Shown here: positions 1 through 6,445 of the stretch, piece after piece
Position numbering within the stretch: position 1 is the stretch's first letter
Layout of the letters: each line of letters begins with the position of its first letter
Assembly: GCA_029942215.1 (NCBI GenBank)
Contig: JAOZTM010000008.1
Coordinates: 3,401 to 13,153 of the forward strand
DNA: 9,753 bases
Reading direction: 5' to 3'
From: Metamycoplasmataceae bacterium
GTDB lineage: Bacteria > Bacillota_I > Bacilli_A > Mycoplasmatales > Metamycoplasmataceae
Translations under genes and position numbers: made by a program
Notes under the pieces: model-generated
The model's input: the letters and a program-made list of their open reading frames with translations, nothing else
Database searches by the model: none
Told to the model about the DNA's origin: nothing

Positions 1-603
1 AATGCACTTGCTGCAATGGCTGCCGTGTTTGTTGGATCTCACTTAGGTAAGAAGAACTTCAAGCAAGCAAAGATAAACTCTGATGAATTAAAAGGTTTCA
101 ATACAAGCATGGCCGTACTTCTAGCAATTGCACTTTCTATATTTGCAGCATTGCTTCCATATATGACATTCTTTACCAAAGAGCAATATGACGCTTCTGG
201 AAATATTACCCTTGATAATGTAAGGTTACTAGTTCAAGTTCAACGTTCTCTTTGAGTCGTAGCAATATTCTATCCTATGTGAATTTGATTCTCTACTTCA
301 TATAGAAACGGATCAGCTGGTGGTAAAGGTTCATGATTTGCTGTAGTTGATTGAATAATCACAGGACCAATTCAATTGGGTTGATTAGCAGCAATGGCTT
401 TCGGAATTATTCCTCAATCAGCATTCATGTCTGAGAACTTCTGAACAATGTATGCAATATTCTACTTAAGTGATTTCTTAAAATTGATCATTATGGAATT
501 ACTTTATTACAAAACAAATTGATTACATTCTCTTACTGGAAAAGAAGAGCAAGGTGAATTAGCGCAAGCTAAAGATCAATCAGAATTATCGAAAAGAACT
601 TAA
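1..603 (+). CDS. MATE family efflux transporter, C-terminal part (5' end outside window)
   Basis: The frame is open from the first base and ends at TAA (601-603), giving 200 visible residues. Eight TGA codons are read as Trp. The stretch AAVFVGSHLGKKNFKQAK near the start resembles the conserved loop of MATE (multidrug and toxic compound extrusion) proteins, where a glycine-rich VGxxLGxxN-type segment precedes an alternating hydrophobic region. Several membrane segments follow, for example around residues 37-57, 84-98, 108-135 and 143-160, and then a charged, Lys/Glu-rich cytoplasmic tail. MATE proteins are inner-membrane antiporters that use a sodium or proton gradient to expel cationic drugs and metabolites; the substrate cannot be told here. 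The C-terminal half of about 450 residues is what would be expected. The alaS promoter begins 7 nt after the stop. The family call is fairly sure; the role is inferred. Confidence 0.75.
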
Positions 604-609
604 TACCTA

Positions 610-615
610 TATAAT
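610..615 (+). promoter_or_regulatory. -10 box of the alaS leader promoter
   Basis: This is a perfect TATAAT 7 nt after the stop of the upstream transporter gene. With the usual 6-7 nt gap, transcription would begin near A622, just before the first stem of the T-box leader (626). No convincing -35 box is seen, which is normal for mycoplasma promoters. Confidence 0.75.
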
Positions 616-621
616 TAAGTC

Positions 622-735
622 ATAGTAGTCAGTGATTAAGTGTTGTGCAACCTTATGAGACTAATAGAATAACTCACTATACGAGTAAAGAAGCTCATTG
701 AGGGTGGTACGTTAGCCCCTCAGGTGAGTTTTTTT
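622..735 (+). promoter_or_regulatory. T-box riboswitch (tRNA-Ala type), minimal form, controlling alaS
   Basis: The leader contains the T-box core GAGGGTGGTAC (700-710). Its TGGT (705-708) can pair with the ACCA end of uncharged tRNA-Ala. Stem I spans only 626-663: TAGTC (626-630) pairs with GACTA (659-663). A kink-turn follows, with three-nt bulge AGT (631-633) and tandem sheared pairs G634-A658 and A635-G657; then TAAG (637-640) pairs with CTTA (652-655). The apical part (641-651) holds GCA (647-649), an Ala codon followed by A, as T-box specifiers normally are. A small second hairpin, ACTC (672-675)/GAGT (683-686), may be stem III. T-box leaders are known to stop transcription early when tRNA is charged and to read through when it is not. 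Seen: the motifs and pairings. Inferred: specifier position and the regulatory outcome. The distal stem I arm of canonical T-boxes is absent. Confidence 0.88.
694..735 (+). terminator. Intrinsic terminator of the alaS T-box leader
   Basis: CTCATT (694-699) pairs with GGTGAG (723-728) and GAGGG (700-704) with CCCTC (717-721), with A722 bulged. The hairpin is followed directly by seven T (729-735). The upper five pairs are also the antiterminator A1 helix flanking the T-box bulge. The Shine-Dalgarno sequence of alaS lies just downstream (739-745), so termination here would block alaS expression. Confidence 0.85.
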
Positions 736-751
736 GTTAAAGGAGCATAAA

Positions 752-3259
752 ATGCAAACAAAAACATCAAAAGAAATAAGGCAAATGTGATTGGATTTTT
801 TTGAATCTAAAAACCATCAAGTAGTTGAATCAAAATCATTAGTTCCAGTTAATGATCCTTCTTTACTTTGAATCAATTCAGGTGTTGCTACTTTAAAGGA
901 TTACTTCTCAGGAATCAAGATTCCAAAGAATCCCAAGATTACTAATTCACAAAAATCAATTAGAACAAATGATATTGAAAATGTTGGAGTTACTGCAAGG
1001 CACCATACATTCTTCGAAATGCTTGGTAACTTCTCAATTGGAGATTACTTCAAAGAAGAAGCTATTGAATTAGCATATGAAATGCTTACTGAAGTATTCA
1101 AGTTCGATCTTGATAAGCTTTACTTTACATATTACGAAGAAGATGCTGAAACACTTGCAAAATGAAAAGCATTAGGTATTGCAGATGATCATTTAGTTAA
1201 GGGTGATAAAGATATGAACTTCTGAGATATGGGTAAAGGACCTTGTGGACCTGATACTGAAATCTTCTACGATAGAGGAGAAAAGTATGATCTTGATAAA
1301 GTTGGAGTTAAATTAATTGCTGAAGATATTGAAAACGATAGATACGTTGAAATTTGAAACGTAGTGTTCTCAGAATTTAACAATGATGGAGAAGGTAACT
1401 ATAAAGAGTTAAAACAAAAGAACATTGATACAGGAGCTGGATTAGAAAGAATAGTTTCTATCTTTCAAGATGCACCAACAAACTTCGACACAGACTTATT
1501 CTTACCAATCATAAGAACAGTTGAGAAAATGTCAAATGAACAATACGTAATTGAAAATTACTTTATGAATGATCCTAAACAAACTGAAATAAATAAGAAG
1601 TTTAAAATCATTGCTGATCACTCTAGAGCTATAGCTGTTGCTATTCAAGATGGTGCTGAACCTTCAAACACTTCAAGAGGTTATATCATCAGAAGACTTA
1701 TCAGAAGAACTTATAGAGCTGGTGTTCAATTAGGTTTAGATAAGACTGGTTTCATTTCTAAGTTGCTACCCGTAATTCAAGATGTATTACATATCTACAA
1801 ATTAGATATCGAAAAGATTGCAAAGATTATTGATTTCGAAGAAACTGCTTTTTCAAAAACTTTAGAAAAGGGTGAAGCTCTTTTATTCAAAGAAATAGAA
1901 AACAAAAAAGAACTAGACTTCTCTGTTGCATTTAAACTTTTTGAAACTTATGGATTCCCAATTGAAATGACAAAAGAGATAGTAGAAGAAAAAGGTATAT
2001 CTTTAGATATAACAAAATTCGAAGAATACAAAGCTAAACATGCAGCAGCTTCAAGATCTTCAAAAAAGAGCGCAATGAAATCTCAAATAGAAATTTTGAA
2101 TTCTCTAGAAGAAAAAGTATCTGAATTTATCGGATATGAGTCTTTAACTGTTTCTTCAAGAATTAAAATGACTAAAGAAGAGAACGGAAAATATTACACA
2201 CTTACAAACAGAACTGTTTTCTACGCAACTGGTGGTGGACAAGAATTTGATTCAGGAACTATTGGTGGTGTTGAAGTTATTGATGTATTAAAAGATAAGC
2301 ACGGAAACAATTGACATGTTACAGCTTCTCCAGTTGAGGGATTAAGAGTTGAACTTATTGTAAATAAGAATTCAAGAAGAAGAAGAGCAAGAAACCACTC
2401 TGCTACTCACTTATTGGCAGCAGCTCTTAAAGAGGTTACTGGTAAACCGACACTTCAAGCAAGTTCGTATAACGATGATCAAAAGCTAACATTTGGTTTC
2501 AAAACAAATGATAGATTAACTGAAAATGAAATTAAAAGAGTAGGAGAGATTGTTAATAAATATATTACTGATTCATTAGACTCAATGATAACAAGTTCTA
2601 CATTGGACGAAGCTATTGCTAATGGTGCAACAGTGCTTGAAGATGAAGATTACTCTGAAGTTGTAAGAGTAGTTGATTTCGGTGTCTCTAAAGAGTTGTG
2701 TGGAGGAACACACGTTGAGAACACTTCGATCATTCAAAAGTTCTTAATTACTAAATATGAAAAAAGAGGAACTGGAATCTTTAGAATAGAAGCGATAACA
2801 TCAAACAAGAAAGTTGAAGAGTTTGAATATTCTGAAAAAGAAACTGCTATCCATGATTTAGAAAAAATAATTTCAAAGAATAAGAAACTAGATTCTAAAT
2901 ATTCAATCCCATATAAAGACGACATTAAGTCAATCTTGAAAGCTACAGCGGATGCGATCAAAGATAAGATGGCTTTGATTAAAAACTCTTTAACTACTAA
3001 AGTAGACTTTGCAGACATAACTCCAGTTGATATCAACGGAATCAAAACAATTGAAATAGAAGTAGATAATTCATCATCTGCAAAATCGACTTTAATATCT
3101 GTAAGAAATGAATTCAAAGATTCATTAGTTATTGTTACTTCTAAAGAAGGTTTAGTTGGAATGGGTTCACTTACTTATGATTGTCAAGAACAGTTCTCTA
3201 AGCAGTTCCCTAATGCCAAAGGTGGCGGAAATAAAGAATTCGTTATGGGGAAGTTATAA
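752..3259 (+). CDS. alaS: Alanyl-tRNA synthetase (alanine--tRNA ligase)
   Basis: This 835-residue cytoplasmic enzyme attaches alanine to tRNA-Ala using ATP. The frame is continuous from ATG 752 to TAA 3257-3259 with six TGA-encoded Trp. ATG 752 is chosen because AAAGGAG (739-745) sits 6 nt upstream and the N-terminus [17 protein letters not shown] matches the family start. Class II catalytic motifs are visible: motif 2 with [12 protein letters not shown] (R83 onward) and motif 3 with GAGLER (228-233). The editing domain, which removes mischarged Ser or Gly, has its metal-binding set HSATH (H549, H553) and CGGTH (C650, H654) intact, so proofreading is probably active. The C-terminal oligomerisation region follows, and the total is slightly shorter than the usual ~875. 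Transcription is controlled by the T-box leader directly upstream. The stop overlaps the ruvX start by one base (TAATG), which suggests coupled translation. Confidence 0.98.
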
Positions 3260-3672
3260 TGAGAAAATTAGGACTAGACGTTGGAAGCAAGACTTGTGGT
3301 TTTGCATTAAGCGATGAATTAAATATTACTGCTCAAGGAAAAGAGAATTTCCATTTCGAAGAAAAAGAATGAAATGTTTTAATTGAGAAAGTTAATCAAT
3401 ACTTGAATGAATATGAAATTGACACTATAGTAGTAGGTTATCCAACTTACCCTTCGGGTGATAAGTCAGAAACAACATATATGATTGAAGAGTTTCTTGA
3501 AATTCTTAAAAGCTCAACAACAATCAAAGTTATTACTATTGATGAAAACGGAACAACAAAGAAAGCTAATGAAGTTATGATCAAGGCCGGACTTACTCGT
3601 GAGAAGAGAAAAGAATATAAAGATCAGATTGCAGCTCAATTAATATTAGAAGACTATTTAGCAAGACTTTAG
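3259..3672 (+). CDS. ruvX: RuvX/YqgF family RNase H-fold protein (putative Holliday junction resolvase / rRNA maturation nuclease)
   Basis: This 137-residue protein is the usual family length. The N-terminus [19 protein letters not shown] carries the first acidic residue (D7) of the RNase H-like fold. [14 protein letters not shown] corresponds to the second conserved strand and loop. D95-E96 lies in the third motif and D122 in [14 protein letters not shown] is the C-terminal acidic residue. Family members are linked to pre-16S rRNA 5' processing and were first proposed as Holliday junction resolvases. The third motif, usually DER, is DEN here (N97). The ATG overlaps the alaS stop codon by one base, and GGGGAAG just upstream may act as a weak Shine-Dalgarno. 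One TGA encodes Trp. The stop codon TAG (3670-3672) lies inside a small hairpin with a T-run. In Firmicutes the homologue (yrrK) also lies just downstream of alaS, which supports the call. Confidence 0.92.
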
Positions 3673-3680
3673 TCTTTTTT
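3663..3680 (+). terminator. Short terminator-like hairpin over the ruvX stop codon
   Basis: AAGAC (3663-3667) pairs with GTCTT (3672-3676) around loop TTTA, followed by a run of T to 3680. The ruvX stop codon lies in the loop and 3' arm. The stem is only five pairs, so read-through into the next gene is likely; partial termination is an inference. Confidence 0.5.
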
Positions 3681-3683
3681 ATT

Positions 3684-3689
3684 TATAAT
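3684..3689 (+). promoter_or_regulatory. -10 box upstream of the yrzB-like gene
   Basis: TATAAT ends 9 nt before ATG 3699, directly after the T-run that ends ruvX. Transcription from it would give an mRNA with zero to three nt of leader. No Shine-Dalgarno sequence is present between the box and the ATG. Confidence 0.6.
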
Positions 3690-3698
3690 TAATCTAAT

Positions 3699-3941
3699 AT
3701 GACAAACGAAGATAAAAAAATTGAAGTAAAAACTGAAGACGGAAAAACACTGCAAGGTGAAATTCTTTTCACATTCGAAGCTAATGGAGATGATTTTATA
3801 TTGTATGAAATTAATGAAGAAGTCTTTGCTGCAAAAATTGATGATAATAAAGAACTTAGACAAGTAGAAGAAGACGAATGACCTTTAGTAGAAAAGATAT
3901 TCAACCAATTCATGGAAGACTTAGAGGACGAAGATGCTTAG
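3699..3941 (+). CDS. DUF1292 / YrzB-like small acidic protein (UPF0473-type)
   Basis: This protein has 80 residues, starting MTNEDKKIEVKTEDGK and ending in the acidic tail FMEDLEDEDA. TGA at 3879-3881 encodes Trp in DEWPLVEKIF, so the apparent stop there is not real; the true stop is TAG 3939-3941. The pattern of a short beta-rich body (LQGEILFTFEANGDDFILYEI, then EEVFAAKID) followed by a helix resembling WxxVExIFxxF is what is seen in YrzB-type proteins, whose function is unknown. Position supports the call: in Firmicutes yrzB follows alaS and yrrK. The start has no Shine-Dalgarno and lies 9 nt after a TATAAT. The 3' end overlaps the next gene by 8 bp. Family assignment is good; no function can be given. 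Confidence 0.8.
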
Positions 3942-4506
3942 TGAAACAGGATATTGAATTCTCTTTGGCTCAATCTTCTTAGCGTTGGCAATAATGATTG
4001 CTGCTTGATTAATAATGAGACACAAGATTAAAAAAATTAAAAATCAATATGCAACTGATGAAACTAAATTCAATGATGTATCAAAGATAAAGCATATTGA
4101 AGATAGAGGAGAAGAACATGGTGTTCTTCTTTGAACCGAAAAGAAAAAGGAAAAAAATCCTTTAGATGATTACCAAATGGAATTCCTTATTAATACGGTT
4201 ATTAGAAATCGTTATAAAAAGTTTTCTGTATCTGATTCAAATACATACATCTCGAAGTCATTAGTTAAATTAGCTAAAGCTACAAGTGAAAAAAAGAATC
4301 CAGATATTATTATTCAACATAATTGAGTTAACTTGAATGATGAGTTTGACGTATTGTTTAAAACATTGAAGGTTGGTGGTCTTGTAGTTGTAACTAACGC
4401 CTATGGAAGAGAAGCCAAGAAATTGATGTCTTATGCAAGAATGACAGGAATCAGAAGAGAACAACATAAGAAGATTGGTAAAGGAATAATTCTTTTAGCC
4501 AAATAA
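3934..4506 (+). CDS. Membrane-anchored methyltransferase-like protein (putative)
   Basis: This 190-residue protein is read with four TGA as Trp, and the frame is otherwise broken into pieces. The N-terminus has one clear membrane segment (about residues 8-28, WILFGSIFLALAIMIAAWLI) followed by a positively charged run (RHKIKKIK), so the body should face the cytoplasm. The C-terminal half has a pattern reminiscent of the last strands of a SAM-dependent methyltransferase fold (DEFDVLFKTLKVGGLVVVTNA), but the glycine-rich SAM-binding motif I is not evident. It occupies the place of the yrrM O-methyltransferase in the Firmicutes alaS-to-greA cluster. From memory, mycoplasma databases carry a putative methyltransferase family of this kind (BC85_0335 family). 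The start overlaps the previous gene by 8 bp, with AGAGGA (3923-3928) 5 nt upstream as ribosome binding site. Activity is uncertain; it may be a degenerate or non-enzymatic member. Confidence 0.65.
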
Positions 4507-4511
4507 TTTGA

Positions 4512-4517
4512 TAAAAT
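4512..4517 (+). promoter_or_regulatory. Probable -10 box for greA
   Basis: TAAAAT lies in TTTGATAAAATACT, six nt after the stop of the preceding gene. It would give a start near 4524 and a leader of about 18 nt that carries the greA Shine-Dalgarno sequence. Confidence 0.55.
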
Positions 4518-4541
4518 ACTAAATATACAAAAGGAGTAAAC

Positions 4542-5006
4542 ATGGAAAAAAATATATTAACAAGAGAAGGTCTACAAAATCTTAAGAAAGAACAAAAGAA
4601 CTTAATTGAAGTTGAAAGACCTAAAGTAATTCAAGAAATCAAGGAAGCAAGAGCTCAGGGAGATTTATCTGAAAATGCTGAGTTTGATGCCGCTAGACAA
4701 AAACAAGGTATTATCGAAGATAGAATCCAAGACATTGATTCAATCCTTGAAAATACTAAATTAGTTTCTAAGACAGCAACTGACAAAGTAAGAATTGGTT
4801 CTAAAGTTACTATTCAAGAACTTAAGAAAGATAAAAAAGAAGTTTACACAATTGTAGGTTCATTAGAAGCAGATCCATTTAGTTTCAAGATCTCTAACGA
4901 ATCAGAATTAGCTAAAGCATTACTAGGTCAAGAAAAAGGCGCAGTAGTAAAAGTTATGGCAACAAAAAAATACGATGTTAAAGTAATAAAAATTGACAAT
5001 AAATAA
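4542..5006 (+). CDS. greA: Transcription elongation factor GreA
   Basis: This 154-residue protein is close to the usual ~158. GreA enters the secondary channel of RNA polymerase and stimulates cleavage of the back-tracked RNA 3' end, which rescues stalled complexes. The N-terminal coiled coil (about 1-75) is plain, with the tip GDLSENAEFDAARQ; D41 and E44 are the acidic pair that coordinates the catalytic Mg ion in the polymerase. The C-terminal FKBP-like domain (about 80-154) includes VRIGSKVTI, IVGSLEAD, ISNESELAKALLGQEKG and the final strand. The start is fixed by AAGGAG (4531-4536) 5 nt before ATG 4542. It contains no Trp. A probable promoter precedes it and an A-rich hairpin with T-run follows. 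GreA also ends the equivalent cluster in Firmicutes. Confidence 0.97.
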   Translation: MEKNILTREGLQNLKKEQKNLIEVERPKVIQEIKEARAQGDLSENAEFDAARQKQGIIEDRIQDIDSILENTKLVSKTATDKVRIGSKVTIQELKKDKKEVYTIVGSLEADPFSFKISNESELAKALLGQEKGAVVKVMATKKYDVKVIKIDNK

Positions 5007-5017
5007 ATTTTTAAAGT

Positions 5018-5043
5018 AAAAACAAGAGAAATCCTGTTTTTTT
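5018..5043 (+). terminator. Probable intrinsic terminator after greA
   Basis: AAAAACA (5018-5024) pairs with TGTTTTT (5035-5041), followed inward by an A-C mismatch and a G-C pair around loop AGAAAT. The T-run reaches 5043. The stem is A/T-rich, so its strength is uncertain, but it sits directly before a new promoter. Confidence 0.6.
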
Positions 5044-5046
5044 ATT

Positions 5047-5052
5047 TATAAT
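5047..5052 (+). promoter_or_regulatory. -10 box for hpt, leaderless arrangement
   Basis: TATAAT ends exactly 6 nt before ATG 5059, so transcription should begin at or next to the A of the start codon. There is no Shine-Dalgarno sequence upstream; the box follows directly on the T-run of the greA terminator. Confidence 0.75.
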
Positions 5053-5058
5053 ATACAA

Positions 5059-5619
5059 ATGAATAACATTGATAAATTTGCAAAAAAGATACTTATAACT
5101 CAAGCAGAAATAGACCAAAAGTGCGTTGAATTGGCACAATGAGTAGATTCTGAGTATAAAGATTCTAAGAACTTAATACTAGTAGGATTACTTAAAGGAT
5201 CTATTCCTTTTATGGCTGAACTTGTGAAAAGTGTCCAAACAATTCACACTATGGACTTCATGACTATCTCTTCATACGATGGAGAAGTTAAGTCATCTGG
5301 TAACGTTAAAATTATCATGGATCTTGCTACAAACATAGTTGATAAAGATGTTCTTATAATTGAAGACATAGTTGATTCAGGGAGAACATTAACAACAACA
5401 ATTGATATGCTTTCAAAAAGAAATCCCAAATCGCTTAAGGTCTTAACTTTATTAGACAAACCAGAAGGAAGAACTAATGGATTCGAAGTTGATAAATTTG
5501 GTTTTAAAGTTCCTAATGAGTTTTTATATGGTTTTGGATTGGACGTAAATGAGAAGCTTAGAAATCTTCCTTATATAGCAGTATTCAATAAAGATTTAAT
5601 AGATGAATTAAATGACTAA
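5059..5619 (+). CDS. hpt: Hypoxanthine phosphoribosyltransferase
   Basis: This 186-residue cytoplasmic enzyme converts hypoxanthine or guanine plus PRPP to IMP or GMP. It is essential purine salvage in an organism without de novo purine synthesis, as mycoplasmas are. Visible motifs are LLKGS (44-48, pyrophosphate loop), DFMTISSYDG (66-75, flexible catalytic loop), the PRPP-binding motif VLIIEDIVDSGRT (98-110, with E102-D103), K150 in FKVPNEFLYGFG for purine recognition, and GLDVNEKLRNLPY (160-172). ATG 5059 is chosen because FAKKILITQAEI and LAQWVD fit the normal N-terminus; it has no Shine-Dalgarno and is 6 nt after a TATAAT. One TGA encodes Trp28. The stop codon TAA (5617-5619) lies inside the terminator hairpin. 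The gene is probably transcribed alone. Confidence 0.96.
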
Positions 5620-5634
5620 AAAAGTCATTTTTTT
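5611..5634 (+). terminator. Intrinsic terminator of hpt
   Basis: AATGACT (5611-5617) and AGTCATT (5623-5629) form a perfect seven-pair stem with loop AAAAA, followed by a T-run to 5634. The hpt stop codon is at the stem-loop junction. The next promoter box begins two bases after the T-run. Confidence 0.85.
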
Positions 5635-5635
5635 A

Positions 5636-5641
5636 TATAAT
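5636..5641 (+). promoter_or_regulatory. -10 box of the ecf operon, leaderless arrangement
   Basis: TATAAT ends exactly 6 nt before ATG 5648 (gap TAAGGC). There is no Shine-Dalgarno at a usable distance, and transcription should start at or beside the ATG. The box abuts the hpt terminator. Confidence 0.75.
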
Positions 5642-5647
5642 TAAGGC

Positions 5648-6445
5648 ATGATAAAAATTAAAGATTTAAAGTTTCAATATTCTGGTTCTAAAAAATTCGC
5701 TATTGATGGCGTAAATTTAGAAATACCTTCAGGTAAGTATGTTGCCATAGTTGGACATAACGGTTCAGGTAAGTCAACTCTTTCTAAATTACTTGTAGGT
5801 CTATATAAGCCAACAGAAGGTTCAATAGAAATCGAAAACGTTGCTATTAATAAAAAGAACCTAAGAAAAATTAGATCTAAGATCGGGATTGTATTTCAAA
5901 ATCCTGATAATCAATTCATTGGTGCTTCAGTTGAAGACGATATTGCTTTCGGATTAGAAAACAAAAAGCTTTCAAGAGAAACAATGCAAAAGCTTGTAGT
6001 TGAGTATGCTTCTAAGGTTGGAATGGAAAATCATTTAAACAAAGAACCACAATCTCTTTCAGGTGGACAAAAGCAAAGAGTAGCTATAGCATCTACACTT
6101 GCACTTGATCCAAGTATTATCATCTTTGATGAAGTTACATCAATGTTAGATCCAAAAGGAAGAAGAGAAGTTATTGAATTAATTAAATCAATTCAGAAAC
6201 AAAAAGATAAAACTCTTATTTCAATTACACACGATATGGATGAAGCTATTTTAGCTGATCTTATTTTAGTGTTTGCTGGTGGTAAGCTTATAGCTTCGGG
6301 TTCTCCTGCTGATATTCTTAATGATAAGAAGATTACTGAGACTGCTCATATAGATGCTCCATTTATATATAAGGTTTCAGAAGCGTACGATAAAAAGAAC
6401 CCTACATATAATAGGAAAAGGTTGGTGGATTCAATATGCAAATAA
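5648..6445 (+). CDS. ecfA1: ECF transporter ATPase EcfA1 (CbiO-like)
   Basis: This 265-residue ABC ATPase powers energy-coupling factor transporters for vitamins and cofactors, working as a pair with EcfA2 on the membrane protein EcfT. It shows Walker A GHNGSGKS (36-43), Q-loop FQNPDNQF (83-90), signature LSGGQKQR (137-144), Walker B IIIFDE (157-162) and the switch His195 in ITHDMDEA. The DExTSMLDP form of the D-loop marks the A1 type rather than A2. The first residues MIKIKDLKFQYSG match the family start, which supports ATG 5648 even though there is no ribosome binding site. The 3' end overlaps ecfA2 by 10 bp. The operon is ecfA1-ecfA2-ecfT with no substrate-binding S component nearby, as in group II ECF systems. 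Confidence 0.95.
   Translation: MIKIKDLKFQYSGSKKFAIDGVNLEIPSGKYVAIVGHNGSGKSTLSKLLVGLYKPTEGSIEIENVAINKKNLRKIRSKIGIVFQNPDNQFIGASVEDDIAFGLENKKLSRETMQKLVVEYASKVGMENHLNKEPQSLSGGQKQRVAIASTLALDPSIIIFDEVTSMLDPKGRREVIELIKSIQKQKDKTLISITHDMDEAILADLILVFAGGKLIASGSPADILNDKKITETAHIDAPFIYKVSEAYDKKNPTYNRKRLVDSICK

Noticed and set aside
240..420. Many in-frame TGA codons in the upstream transporter, ecfT and the methyltransferase-like gene, suggesting pseudogenes or frameshifts
   Set aside because: All genes read through cleanly with TGA as Trp, and the TGA positions fit expected Trp sites (RbgA IQWFPGHM, for example). This is genetic code 4, not gene decay.
581..600. Possible -35 box for the alaS promoter
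   Set aside because: No sequence near TTGACA at the proper spacing; mycoplasma promoters often lack a -35 element, so none is claimed.
2734..3117. Open frame of 127 codons on the minus strand inside alaS, and similar ones in hpt, ecfA2, ecfT and rbgA
   Set aside because: These are antisense shadows of conserved genes, with no ribosome binding site, no recognisable motifs and low-complexity composition.
3689..3913. Minus-strand frame opposite the yrzB-like gene
   Set aside because: The plus-strand gene has family resemblance, synteny and a promoter; the minus frame is Ser-rich antisense of an acidic coding region.
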